Below, in pieces: positions 30,751 through 42,300 of a DNA stretch of 64,000 nt; the stretch's first letter is position 1; each line of letters begins with the position of its first letter. The translations under genes were made by a program, and so were the position numbers. Origin of the DNA: Eutreptiella sp. 'Long Island Sound 2002' (lineage: Eukaryota > Euglenozoa > Euglenophyceae > Eutreptiales > Eutreptiaceae); assembly GCA_964036045.1 (NCBI GenBank), contig OZ038379.1, forward strand, positions 110,919,611 to 110,983,610, in the 5' to 3' direction. The notes beneath the pieces were generated by a model. That model made no database searches. It saw nothing but the letters and a program-made list of their open reading frames with translations, and was not told the origin of the DNA.

Positions 30751-32727
30751 CACAAGTGCCCATGTTAGGTTTCAAAACCCCACAAAAACACACACACTGC
30801 ATGCAAGCAGCACACGTGCATGCTTGCAACACTCTACTGCACTCAAACACACTCAAAACAAACGCAGATGATCACAAATCACCCCGCCCCCCCACACACG
30901 TATTTGGGCCCCATCAAGGCCAACACATCTTCCCTTACCTTCCGGCAACAAATCCCAATTCACAAAAACACAACATTTGCAAAAAAAAACATGGAAACAT
31001 ACCAAAACTGACTTTGGGCCCTTTCCATGGGCAGTCAACATGCCCTGGGCCACTGCACCTGACCTAGGAACACTCGCATGCTCATACACACACTACTCAC
31101 ATGCACTGCATGCTCAAATTACTCACAGAAATTAAAAAGAAAGATGGGGCACATTTGAAAACAAGTGCCCATGTTAGGTTTCAAAACCCTACAAAAACAC
31201 ACACACTGCATGCAAGCAGCACACGTGCATGCTTGCAACACCCTAGAGCACTGAAACACACTCAAAACAAACGCAGATGATCACAAACAATCAACCCCGC
31301 CCCCCCCACACACGTGTTTGGGCCCCATCAGGGCCAACACATCTTCCCTTACCTTCCGGCAACAAATCCCAATTCACAAAAACACAAAATTTGCAAAAAA
31401 AAACATGGAAACATACCAAAACTGACTTTGGGCCCTTTCCATGGGCAGTCAACATGCCTTGGGCCACTGTACCTGACCTAGGAACACTCGCATGCTCATA
31501 CACACACTACTGACATGCATTGCATGCTCAAATTACTCACAGAAATTCAAAATAAAGACTGGGCACATTTGAAAACAAGTGCCCATGTTAGGTTTCAAAA
31601 CCCTACAAAAACACACGCACTGCATGCAAGCAGCACACGTGCATGCTTGCAACAATCTAATGCACTGAAACACACTCAAAACAAACGCAGATGATCACAA
31701 ACAATCGGCCCGCCCGCCCCACACACGTATTTGGGCCCCATCAGGGCCAACGCATCTTCCCTTACACTCCGGCAACAAATCCCAATTCACAAAAACACAA
31801 AATTTGCAAAAAAACATGGAAACATACCAAAACTGACTTCGGGCCCTTTTCATGGGCAGCCAACATGCCTTGGGCCACTGTACCTGACCCAGGAACACTC
31901 GCATGCTCATACAAACATTACTCACATACACTGCATGCTCAAATTACTCACAGAAATTCAAAATAAAGATGGGTCACATTTGAAAACAAGTGCCCATGTT
32001 AGGTTTCAAAACCCTACAAAAACACACACACTGCATGCAAGCAGCACACGTGCATGCTTGCAACACTCTAGTGCACCCAAACACACTCAAAACAGACGCA
32101 GATGATCACAAACAATCGACCCCGCCCCCCTACACACGTGTTTGGGCCCCATCAGGGCCAACACATCTTCCCTTACCTTCCGGCAACAAATCCCAATTCA
32201 CAAAAACACAAAATTTGCAAAAAAAAACATGGAAACATACCAAAACTGACTTGGGGCCCTTTCCATGGGCAGTCAACATGCCTTGGGCCACTGCACCTGA
32301 CCTAGGAACACTCGCATGCTCAGACACACACTACTCACATACGCTACATGCTCAAATTACTCACAGAAATTCAAAATAAAGATGGGGCACATTTGAAAAC
32401 AAGTGCCCATGTTAGGTTTCAAAACCCTACAAAAACACATACACTGCATGCAAGCAGCACACGTGCATGCTTGCAACACTCTAGTGCACTGAAACACACT
32501 CAAAACAAACGCAGATGATCACAAACAATCGACCCCGCCCCCCCGCACACGTGTTTGGGCCCCATCAGGGCCAACGCATCTTCCCTTACCTTCCGGCAAC
32601 AAATCCCAATTCACAAAAACACAAAATTTGCAAAAAAAACATGGAAACATACCAAAACTAACTTCGGGCCCTTTCCATGGGCAGTCAACATGCCCTGGGC
32701 CACTGTACCTGACCTAGGAACACTCGC

Positions 32728-34440
32728 ATGCTCATACACACACTACTCACATACACTGCATGCTCAAATTACTTAGAGAAATTAAAAATAAAGATGGGGC
32801 ACATTGGAACACAAGTGCCCATGTTAGGTTTCAAAACCCTACAAAAACACACACACTGCATGCAAGCGGCACACGTGCATGCTTGCAACACTCTACTGCA
32901 CTCAAACTCACTCAAAACCAACGCAAATGATCTCAAAGCACCCCGCCCCCCCACACACGTATTTGCGCCCCATCAAGGCCAACCCATCTTCCCTTACCTT
33001 CCGGCAACAAATCCCAATTCACAAAAACACAAATTTGCAAAAAAAAACATGGAAGCATACCAAAACTGACTTTGGGCCCTTTCCATGGGCAGTCAACATG
33101 CCCTGGGCCACTGCACCTGACCTAGGAACACCCGCATGCTCATACACACACTACTCACATGCACTGCATGCTCAAATTACTCACAGAAGCTCAAAATAAA
33201 GATGGGGCACATTTGAAAACAAGTGCCCATGTTAGGTTTCAAAACCCTACAAAAACACACACACTGCATGCAAGCAGCACGCGTGCATGCTTGCAACACT
33301 CTAGTGCACTGAAACACACTCAAAACAAACGCAGATGATCACAAACAATCGACCCCGCCCCCCCGCACACGTGTTTGGGCCCCATCAGGGCCAACGCATC
33401 TTCCCTTACCTTCCGGCAACAAATCCCAATTCACAAAAACACAAAATTTGCAAAAAAAAACATGGAAACATACCAAAACTAACTTCGGGCCCTTTCCATG
33501 GGCAGTCAACATGCCCTGGGCCACTGTACCTGACCTAGGAACACTCGCATGCTCATACACACACTACTCACATACACTGCATGCTCAAATTACTTAGAGA
33601 AATTAAAAATAAAGATGGGGCACATTGGAACACAAGTGCCCATGTTAGGTTTCAAAACCCTACAAAAACACACACACTGCATGCAAGCGGCACACGTGCA
33701 TGCTTGCAACACTCTACTGCACTCAAACTCACTCAAAACCAACGCAAATGATCTCAAAGCACCCCGCCCCCCCACACACGTATTTGCGCCCCATCAAGGC
33801 CAACCCATCTTCCCTTACCTTCCGGCAACAAATCCCAATTCACAAAAACACAAATTTGCAAAAAAAACATGGAAGCATACCAAAACTGACTTTGGGCCCT
33901 TTCCATGGGCAGTCAACATGCCCTGGGCCACTGCACCTGACCTAGGAACACTCGCATGCTCATACACACACTACTCACATGCACTGCATGCTCAAATTAC
34001 TCACAGAAATTCAAAATAAAGATGGGGCACATTTGAAAACAAGTGCCCATGTTAGGTTTCAAAACCCTACAAAAACACACACACTGCATGCAAGCAGCAC
34101 GCGTGCATGCTTGCAACACTCTAGTGCACTGAAACACACTCAAAACAAACGCAGATGATCACAAACAATCGACCCCGCCCCCCCGCGCACACGTATTTGG
34201 GCCCCATTAGGGCCAACGCATCTTCCCTTACCTTCCGGCAACAAATCCCAATTCACAAAAACACAAAATTTGCAAAAAAAACATGGAAACATACCAAAAC
34301 TGACTTGGGGCCCTTTCCATGGGCAGTCAACATGCCTTGGGCCACTGTACATGACCTAGGAACACTCGCATGCTCATACACACACTACTCACATACACAG
34401 CATGCTCAAATTACTCACAGAAATTCAAAATAAAGATGGG
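32728..34440. repeat. Higher-order duplication, 2 monomers (821 bp)
   Basis: A dimer that includes the variant monomer with AAACTCACTCAAAACC and ATTTGCGCCCCATCAAGG repeats with an offset of 821 bases (32,820 and 33,641). The same variant monomer appears a third time near 34,460. This is the freshest-looking exchange at the distal end of the array. Confidence 0.8.
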
Positions 34441-35398
34441 GCACATTTGAAAACAAGTGCCCATGTTAGGTTTCAAAACCCTACAAAAACACACACACTG
34501 CATGCAAGCGGCACACGTGCATGCTTGCAACACTCTACTGCACTCAAACTCACTCAAAACCAACGCAAATGATCTCAAAGCACCCCGCCCCCCCACACAC
34601 GTATTTGCGCCCCATCAAGGCCAACCCATCTTCCCTTACCTTCCGGCAACAAATCCCAATTCACAAAAACACAAATTTGCAAAAAAAAACATGGAAGCAT
34701 ACCAAAACTGACTTTGGGCCCTTTCCATGGGCAGTCAACATGCCCTGGGCCACTGCACCTGACCTAGGAACACTCGCATGCTCATACACACACTACTCAC
34801 ATGCACTGCATGCTCAAATTACTCACAGAAATTAAAAATAAAGATGGGGCACATTTGAAAACAAGTGCCCATGTTAGGTTTCAAAACCCTACAAAAACAC
34901 ACACAGTGCATGCAAGCAGCACACGTGCATGCTTGCAACACTCTAGTGCACTGAAACACACTCAAAACAAACGCAGATGATCACAAACAATCGACCCCGC
35001 CCCCCCGCACACGTATTTGGGCCCCATTAGGGCCAACGCATCTTCCCTTACCTTCCGGCAACAAATCCCAATTCACAAAAACACAAAATTTGCAAAAAAA
35101 ACATGGAAACATACCAAAACTGACTTCGGGCCCTTTCCATGGGCAGTCAACATGCCTTGGGCCACTGTACATGACCTAGGAACACTCGCATGCTCATACA
35201 CACACTACTCACATACACAGCATGCTCAAATTACTCACAGAAATTCAAAATAAAGATGGGGCACATTTGAAAACAAGTGCCCATGTTAGGTTTCAAAACC
35301 CTACAAAAACACACACATTGCATGCAAGCAGCACACGTGCATGCTTGCAACACTCTACTGCACTCAAACACACTGAAAACACACGCAGATGATCACAA

Positions 35399-35990
35399 AA
35401 ACATAAAACAAACTGACCCAAACAACTAAAAAAAAAATAACAAAAACTGAAAAAATGTTGACCTTAGTGGGGTTTGAAATGGGTAATGATACCCGTAACC
35501 CCAATATCTCCACACTGACATAGTCGCCGCTCGCCGGCGACGCGCCGCCGCGTTTGCAACGAGTCCACGAACGCACACTCACAAAAACCGCCAACAAACG
35601 ACAGGACAAACTCGAAAAAACTGTAATACACGAATGACCAACACTCGGGTTCGAAACCCGATCAAAAACAACACCGGCGAGCGCCGCGAACACACGTACA
35701 TTGGTGCACACACTAGACGCACGCAAACGCACTCAAATCGCACGAAAACGACTCACCTACATCTCAAAAACTAGAAAACACAAAGCAGGAAACCCAACCG
35801 GTATTCGAAAAAATTACCCGTACCGGGGTTCCAACCAGGGTACCCCCGGGTTCGGGCCTAGGGGGTTAACCGCTACGTTACGACCGGCGCCTGCCAGATG
35901 GGCGGCGCCATTTCCATACCAGCTAAAGTCAATTAAAAAAAAACACATGAACACACACTAGAAAACACTACGAAAAATTTTCCTCGTGGG
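35399..35990. other. Array boundary, non-coding, tRNA-like patches
   Basis: The satellite ends after GATGATCACAAA and is followed by A-rich sequence and then mixed sequence with no convincing gene. At 35,645-35,661 the plus strand reads as a tRNA T-arm (stem TCGGG/CCCGA, loop TTCGAAA). On the minus strand, 35,882-35,823 holds a box-A-like GTAGCGGTTAA and a box-B-like GGTTGGAACCC about 30 bases apart. Neither has a pairing acceptor stem. A decayed tRNA-derived SINE is the most I would suggest. Confidence 0.3.
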
Positions 35991-36990
35991 CTACACACAC
36001 GCATAAGGGGTGCACGCTTGACCACCACACACACGCGCATGGCCACGCCCCCGACAACACACACGAACGCTTACAAAACTCGAAACCAACGAGGGACCAC
36101 AGAGGGGCACTGGCACTGACCAGCAATGATGGTAGCAGCCATGTATGCCTGCTTCACATGCACCACACAGGAAAAAAACTGAGCGCCCATTTGTGTCTTG
36201 GCACACCAGTGTTGCAATGAGGCCTACAGCTGTCAGTGCACAAAAGCACAAAGAATACCATGCATGGTGGACGTGTTTCTGGCAATTATGTTTTGTATAA
36301 CAATACCCTCCCAGGAGGGTACATGTGGGCAACCGTTTCTTGGTGGAAACCTAATCTGTCCTTGGACCAGCAGCAGCATGAGAAAGCACACAGCTGAGCT
36401 GCCAAAACCACAATGTGTTCCTAACATGCAGCTGCCCAATCCTGTGACAGCATGAGGCCCTCCGAATTACAGACCACACACAAGCAAAGCACCGGAGGCA
36501 GCCAGAATGTACTGCACAGCAACCCCCCCCCCTCCTTTGTCCAGCAAGCGGCTGCGCGTGACGGTTCCCTCGCACCCCTGAGGGAACCTACCCAAGTGAT
36601 GGTTCCTTCGCACCCGATGAAACTGCCTGCAGGGATTCATGCCAGGTCTACTGAGCAATAGGCTCAGTGTGCCGCTTTCTGTGAGGCAGGTATTTCACCT
36701 TAAAGAGCTGCACATGCTCGACAGGGGCCACAGGAATGGGGTCTCCAGTCTGACCGTTAGAAAATGACAACAGCAACAGGAGAGTGCGTGTCAATATCAT
36801 CGACATTCATGGCTCAAATTGCGAGAAAAAAACTAAATGTTCTGCACGATACAGAGTACAGTGCGGTGCCTTCCATCCAACAAATGTGAAGACCACAGCA
36901 AAGCGCCAACAACAGTACCTCATCCAACCAGCAAACACACATGAGAATCTCAATTTGCATCTGTCTCTGGAAAATTTGGAAAATGGAAAG
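35991..36990. other. No recognisable gene
   Basis: Short open frames of 60-113 codons overlap on both strands, but none shows a motif or a composition that separates it from its shadow. Minor structure only: an 18-bp near-palindrome at 36,304-36,321 and two direct copies of GTGAYGGTTCCYTCGCACCC 38 bases apart near 36,558. Confidence 0.5.
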
Positions 36991-37712
36991 TAACGCCCCC
37001 CCCCCCCGCGTGCTTACTAGACAAGGGCGCTTACTGGACGAAGAGGGAATGGGCTCGGCACACCGCGCCCCGACTAGACCGCAAGGGGGAACACACCAGC
37101 CCCCCAACCCCCCCCGCCCCCCTCCAAACCCGCCAAGCGTCCCCCGGTAGAGCTCGCCGGAACAGAACCCTGGCACACCACCCCCCGCCCCCTCCCCCCG
37201 TCCACCCCCTTTCCCCCCCCCTGCACCCCCCTCTCCCCATCGAGGGACGCCGCGACCCCGGGCAGAAACAACGAAAGCCAAAGCGCTAACCGCAGACGCC
37301 TCCACAGGGCCGGAACACGCGGTGACAACGAGCCCCCCCCCCCCCCCCTACCTGCTCCTCCCCCGGCCGGCGCCCCCCTTCCCCGAGGGGGCGCGCACCC
37401 TCGGCGAGGGGCCGGTCTCAGGACGCCCCCGGACCCCTCCCCCTCGGGCCAACCAGCAGCCCGCACAACGGGCTCCGAACCGCGATTCTCGCCGCTGCCC
37501 ACAAACAACCAGCCGAGGGAGACAAGAAGGAGCAGGAAGGGCGGTACACGGGCTCAACCGCCAACCCTCCTTACCCCCCCGCAGGAACAACACAGCAGGG
37601 ACCCGAGTAGGAAATGCGGAGGGGCACAAACCACATGGAACGGCCCTCCGAGGACCTTGCGAGCGGACCTCACGAGGTGCGCGCTAAAGGAACAGGGGCG
37701 AGGGGGTAGCGT
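36991..37712. other. C-rich low-complexity region
   Basis: The plus strand has many C-runs of 6-17 (for example 36,997-37,006 and about 37,331-37,347) and proline-rich frames with no family signature. This strand asymmetry resembles other poly-C patches in the window. No gene is called. Confidence 0.55.
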
Positions 37713-38594
37713 GTGAGCGAGAGCGGTACCACCCTGCTAGTAGCTACGACAGCGCCGCACGACCCTCACATGGCGCTGCATGCGCTAGAGGACCAACCAC
37801 CAAACACGGGGCACCTGGTGGTGCATCAATGCGGGGGCCTAGCGTGGCTCCGGGAGCACCTGACGGCGCTCCGGTCCTGGGCCAGCACCGTCGCCGGGGC
37901 TCAGATCCGGTTCCACGACCACCCGGCGGCCCGTCCAGACGAAACGTTGGCCCTGTGTGTCGACCAGATGTTCCCCAGCCACCCCGACTTCTGATGGCAC
38001 TCCACAGCCCTCAAAGCAGGGTGGCTCAGCCCCACTGGGTACTACTGGATCCCAGAGGCCTGGGGCCACACGTCCTCCGATGCATCGGGGAGCGGGTCTT
38101 GCAGTCATGCCACCAGCGTTGCCCTCGCGGCCGACCTCGCCCGCACGTGGGCAGTGGCCATCCCGGGTACAGTGCCCGACGGCGAAGGGGTGGCCGCCTC
38201 CCTCCCCCTGCAGTACGGCACCCATAGGCCGTGGGTCCACACGGTAGACGCCGAAGTCATACTTCACCTCCTGCGGCACGCGGTCCACGAGAGGACCACG
38301 GGGGTCCCTGTAGATGCGGCGAAGGCAGTCAACCAGATGCCCCTGAAACGGCTCGAGGACGGCTTGCGCGGGCGCGGGCGGCACACTGAGCACCCCTTCT
38401 AGTTTGCCCGAGCCACCTCCAACCACAGCGACGCGCTGCTGCACAAGGCGGACTCGGCGGCTGCCCAGGACGTCGTCCTGCACAACACACCGCCGGGTCC
38501 CAGCCATGCCCAGCTGATTGTCACTAGCGGTGACGGCGCAGCCCCCCACTTTTTGTGGTTTCCAAGCCTCAGAATCGCCCAACGACCCATCTAG
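37713..38594 (+). pseudogene. Retroelement ORF remnant with RNase H domain
   Basis: One frame stays coding-like for 294 codons but contains an in-frame TGA (37,992-37,994) and TAG (38,400-38,402), ending at TAG 38,592. The second part reads as a type I RNase H domain: Asp in SDASGSG (38,079), Glu in GEGVAASL (38,184), Asp in TVDAEVI (38,247) and Asp in HKADSAAA (38,451). The spacings of 35, 21 and 68 residues are close to those of the catalytic D-E-D-D tetrad of cellular RNase HI. This domain removes RNA from RNA/DNA hybrids and commonly follows reverse transcriptase in non-LTR retrotransposons. No reverse transcriptase precedes it, so the copy is 5'-truncated. The frame opens at GTG; the first ATG is at 37,770. 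It is followed directly by a repeat shared with 53,275, which supports a mobile origin. The opposite-strand open frame is taken as a shadow. Confidence 0.72.
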
Positions 38595-38955
38595 ACCCCC
38601 GTACTAGTGGTCACTTGGTGGAGCGGGACGGCAGCCCGGCCTGCGCACGGTGGGGGCCAACGATGGGTCTACCGGGGTCCCCGGGGGGAAAAAAACAATT
38701 TTTTTCAAAGTTGTTCCTAGACCATTTGGGATGCTCAAACAAGTATTTTTAGCCCGTTTTGAGCTCGTGGTGATGCGTTTTGGCCCATGGAAAATCCCAA
38801 AATGCCTTGAAAATGGGCCGTTTTGGGAGCAAAAGTGGGTCAAAAATGGGTCAAAAACGCGTGTTGCAAAAGTGATCCTGGACCGTTTGGGATGCTCAAA
38901 CAAGTGTTTTTAGCCCATTTTGATCCCGTGGTGATGCTTTTTTGCCCATGGTGAA
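38547..38955 (+). repeat. LINE-like 3' end and 3' UTR, copy 1
   Basis: The sequence begins inside the last codons of the RNase H ORF (ACTTTTTGTGGTTTCCAAGC) and continues past its stop. It recurs in the same orientation at 53,275. It contains about 1.5 copies of a ~161-bp tandem unit (TTTGGGATGCTCAAACAAG at 38,727 and 38,888) with repeated AAAATGGGTC motifs. I infer that this is the 3' untranslated region of the element, because coding end and downstream sequence are shared together. Confidence 0.7.
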
Positions 38956-39063
38956 TAGTCCCCGGGGCCTGGGCTGGCCTGCCCCCAATTGCACCACCAC
39001 CCATTCGGTTCAGAGTTGTGCTTGCTCCGCCGCCTGTGCACACTAGTCGTCCGTCGTGACCAA

Positions 39064-40000
39064 CTACACCGGCGTCGGCGCGTGGGGTTGTGGATGCAGG
39101 GGTTCGGGCCATGCCACGTCTGCGTTGGGCGCCCGGTGTTCGCCATCGACTAGCACCTCGGGGAGGATGTACATGAGGGCTGCCGGCAGGTGGTACGCCG
39201 CCCCTTGCGTGGGGGGGGACAGGTCGCCCTTACGGTGGTAGCCGCCCACGTGGAGGTGTAGGCCGTCTAGGGTCACTCGCGGCCCAGTGTGGGCGTCCTG
39301 TTTGGCCCTCGTGGGGTGGATGAGCCGCAAGCGGGGGTCCCGCGTGCCGGTGGTGTGGAACAGGTTGAGCAGGGCGTCGCGCCACCCGGGGTGGTTGGTG
39401 GGCTCTTGCTCGCGGCAGCAGTAGTGGAGGTGCTCGTCGGCGCACTGGTTGAGGCGGTCCCTCACGGCCGCTGGCCACCGGTCGTCGTTTTCCGGAAAGG
39501 GGTGGTGCGGGCCTTGGTGTCCGTGCCAGGGCGTCGCATACGGTACCGTTAGGCGGCATGTGTCTCGGTGCCGTAACTTGGCGGTGCGCAGCGTGATATA
39601 CATTTTTTTTGCAATCAATGTCCACTTTAAGGCCCGTACCGGGCAGAAGCATTGTCCATAGGCTGCACGTGTCGTATGTAAACCCGCATGCGGCACAGGG
39701 GGCCTGATACTGCCTGGGGTTAGCAAGGGGCACTGGCTGACTGTGGGGCAGGTGGTGTGTGGGACACGGTCGCGTCGCACGCATACCCGCGGGGCTGCAG
39801 TGTGCGCTGACGAGCCAGCGATGCTTCTTGTTTGGGGGGGGGTGAGGCCAGTGGGCCTGATGTTCGCGTGTGTAGGAGTGGATGAGGTGACCAGGGGTGG
39901 CGGTGGTGAAGGGGAGGCGCTGTGGGTGTACCTTTGGTCCCCTGGGGGGGGGGGGGGGCTGCAGGTAGCTGGTGCTTTTGGCTGCGAGGTAGCGTTTCAT
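39064..40000 (-). pseudogene. Hypothetical protein, one frame break
   Basis: I do not recognise this protein. The C-terminal part (39,780 to 39,064, stop just below) has ordinary protein composition, with stretches such as FPENDDRWPAAVRDRL and HVGGYHRKGDLSPP. The N-terminal part lies in another frame, from an ATG at 40,000, and contains a possible zinc ribbon, CAACGFTYDTC. The frames meet at an A8 run on the coding strand (39,603-39,610). Counting one surplus A, 40,000-39,064 is exactly 312 codons. It may be an intact gene with an assembly error or a recently broken one. A proline run encoded by the G-tract near 39,943-39,958 could be another unreliable spot. An upstream exon is possible. It does not overlap the retroelement relic on the other strand. 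Confidence 0.45.
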
Positions 40001-40169
40001 GTATAAGCTAATGTGTGGCAAGCGGGGGGGGGCGCACCTAGAGGGGGGGGGGGTGTGTGCTGATGCGCCGACGGCGCGGCTGTCGTCTGTGCAGATGGTC
40101 GCATCTGAGGAAAGGATGGGGCTTGGTGGAGACTTGATCTGTGTACGGAGGCACACTAGAACGTGCAGG

Positions 40170-40800
40170 AAAGGAATGAGGAATGAGGAACTTCAGTGAA
40201 TCCGGACTAACTCGGGCGACTGTGGCTCGGGCAGGGCAGGGCAGGGCAGGATAGCAGGAAGTCCTTGGTGCCGCTGACTGGGGTGTTCTGGGGGCACTGC
40301 CTGTCAAAGGGAAGTGCAGGCAACCCCGGATGTCTTTGGCGTCGCTGGAACATCACCAGGGGCTGGCGGAAGTGGCTTTCAGCCTGGGATTCGACGCCCT
40401 GATGTATCCACGCACAGAGGGTACAGAATACAGGGCGTCAATTCGTTGAGATGTCTGAGGAGCACCATGCTGATAGTGGTGTGAACGCCCTGGTGGCACC
40501 GTAGAATATGCATCACCGAAAGGCAGTATCAGGCAAGTAGGGTGGGCTGGAACGTCTCTGGCCACTGGAATATGAGCTAGGGGCTGGCTTGAATGGCATA
40601 CAAGGATCTGGGGCTGACGCCCTGTCCTGTTCTCGCGCAGAGGGTACAGGATGTATCAGGATGTATCGATCCGCGGGAGGATCGTGATGTCTGGGAAACA
40701 CCGTGTGCTGACAGAGTCTCAAAAACCATGGCGTCACCTGAGAACATGCGCTCACAGAAATGTAGCTTCAGGCAAGTAGGGTAGGCTGGCAGGACGTACC
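40170..40800 (+). repeat. Degenerate ~220-240-bp tandem repeat
   Basis: Landmarks recur: AGGGGCTGGC at about 40,357 and 40,578, GAGGGTACAG at about 40,417 and 40,639, and CAGGCAAGTAGGGT at about 40,531 and 40,772. Roughly two and a half diverged units are present. No gene is supported. A short (GGGCA)n-like run lies near 40,232. Confidence 0.6.
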
Positions 40801-41529
40801 TGGTCGTTCAATTTTCCCACTTTTCCTGCTCCCACATTTTCGCCTTTCCCCTTTCCCCTTTCCCTTTCCCAATGTCTATTTTTTCTTGGCCACTTTTCCT
40901 GCTCACCCATTTTTCCCATTTCCCCATTGTGGTGCTCAAAGTGTTTTTATTCTTGTACTGCCATGTTTCTCATTGTCACAGGTGGTTTCTGAATGATTCT
41001 TCAACTGTGTCTTCCCTTTTTGTTTTTGTGGGTTCCCAGTTGTTTCTCAGTTTTCTCAGTTGTTATCAGTGTGTTCATCATTGAAGGGGTCTGTGGTCTA
41101 AGGCGCAAAGGCCTAGACCACAAACAATCAAAAACACCTCAAGAAGGGTGTTGTACATAAACAAATTGTCGGCTCAAACAACCAAAATCAGAATGAAATT
41201 GAAGTTGTCACATACACTGCTGTCAACAACAAGTGTGCAATTGTTTTCCAAACGGGGGGTTTGTGTTTTCCATGGCGCCTTTTTTCCTTGGGGGGGGGGG
41301 TGGAAAGCACCTGATAGTGGGGGGGGGGGATGGGTGGGTCAGGGGGGGGGGGTTTCCCGTGAAGAATTTGGTGTGGACAACGGCGGGGGGGGGGGGGGTT
41401 GATTGAGGCATAGTTTCTCCCAATTTCCTCTACGCATGACCCCTAGACCCGCCTCCAGTAGACAAGAATATCACACATCTGGACAGACCGCACACATAAC
41501 ATCCCTTATCAGAGATCAGACGTCAGGCT
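40801..41529. other. Pyrimidine-rich and poly-G sequence, no gene
   Basis: 40,801-41,060 is rich in TTTCC/CCTTT. A hairpin with a perfect 9-bp stem (TGTGGTCTA/TAGACCACA) and a 13-base loop occurs at 41,092-41,122. 41,290-41,400 contains several G-runs of 8-13. I see no coding signal. Confidence 0.5.
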
Positions 41530-42300
41530 TTATACACAGTGCTGCCACTCCCCCTTAACATCCTCCGTGCTCCAAACACTTTGCTTGACAAATCGTACTG
41601 CCGGATCTGCTTCCCTTTCGCCACCTTCGCGACGATGTCCACTTACTCCTTCCAACTGAACAGGCTTTGTCGAAATCGTTGCTTCATCTTCTTGTAAGAA
41701 GCCTTTCCTCACGAGATTCACCTCGCATCCATTGTCAATAACACACTTGGCCACTTTGACCTTGCCATTCGGCGTCTCGACTTGGATCCGGCGGACGAAT
41801 TGTAGCTGCTTGCCACAACGGGTAGCGCTCAGGACTCATGCAGGGTAGAGGAGGCCGGAAGTGCGACCGAGGTGAGCCCAGCATCTTCCATCGACAAGCC
41901 CCACTACCTTTATGGGTTTTGGGTTCGGCCACTCAACCTGGTCGTTGGGCGTTTCGTCGAGTTGGCACCCCTAATTCCAGTCTTCTTTGCCACCAGGCTG
42001 GAGTTCTTGTCCTTGCCTCTCATCCACCGCCTCGTCTACCACTTCGGTGGAATAGACTCCTCTTCCACGCCCTCTTCCACCAGATGATTTTCAAGAGCCA
42101 CCTTTCTTACCACCTTGGCCCTTGTTGTTGGGGTTGTTGGAATTGTTGGCGGATTCGTTGGGTTTGCCCTTGACACGAGCTCCAGCGTCCTTGCCCTTAC
42201 CAAAGGTCTTGTGAGCTAGCGTTTCCGCATAGAAAGGGTTCCCATTCACTTGAGAATCTTCTTGATTCCGAGGTGGTTCCCAGGGGTGAATTACACCCCC
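41530..42300 (-). pseudogene. LTR-retrotransposon gag/protease relic
   Basis: One minus-strand frame reads through three premature stops (TGA at 42,091, TAG at 41,971, TGA at 41,836). From the N-terminal side it shows a basic, Asn/Gly-rich stretch (NNSNNPNNKGQGGKKGG), an RG box (GGRGRGRG), and then a retropepsin-like signature near 41,740: a strand VRRIQVETPNGKVKVAKC followed by VIDNGCEVNLV. This matches the pattern of the catalytic D-S/T-G region, here D-N-G. Retropepsins process Gag-Pol in Ty3- and Copia-like elements. No reverse transcriptase or integrase is visible downstream before 41,530, and I found no LTR pair. The substituted catalytic position, the stops and the missing domains all indicate a dead fragment. 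The gag assignment rests only on composition. Confidence 0.5.

Larger units (their letters stand above)
1..35398. repeat. 412-bp satellite array (about 86 monomers)
   Basis: A single ~412-413-bp unit is repeated head to tail from the window edge until it breaks off abruptly at about 35,398. The same landmarks return every 412-413 bases: a variable A-run of 6-14 after AAAATTTGC, TTTCCATGGGCAGTCAACAT, CCTAGGAACACTCGCATGCTC, and a CCCCGCCCCCCC tract. Monomers differ by substitutions and by 1-2 base indels, mainly in the A and C runs. Each unit carries an 8-bp inverted repeat, TGCAAGCA...TGCTTGCA, around a CACGTG core. The short open frames seen in all monomers shift with the indels and are not conserved as proteins, so I treat the array as non-coding. 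The left end is outside the window. A centromeric, subtelomeric or heterochromatic role is possible but not shown. Confidence 0.97.

Noticed and set aside
1-35398. Many 60-175-codon open frames on both strands
   Set aside because: They recur because the 412-bp unit recurs, and they break or shift with one-base changes in the A- and C-runs. No single frame is preserved.
1-35398. CRISPR array
   Set aside because: The unit is far too long, there are no unique spacers, and the context is eukaryotic.
35645-35661. tRNA gene suggested by a perfect T-arm
   Set aside because: No matching acceptor stem, D-arm or anticodon arm can be placed around it.
37839-38582. 247-codon minus-strand frame
   Set aside because: It lies opposite the RNase H frame, whose catalytic residues and spacings are convincing; the minus frame shows no motif.
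37713-42300. Alternative genetic code with TGA/TAG as sense codons
   Set aside because: In-frame stops occur only in retroelement relics. The long transposon frames have none and end at ordinary stops.
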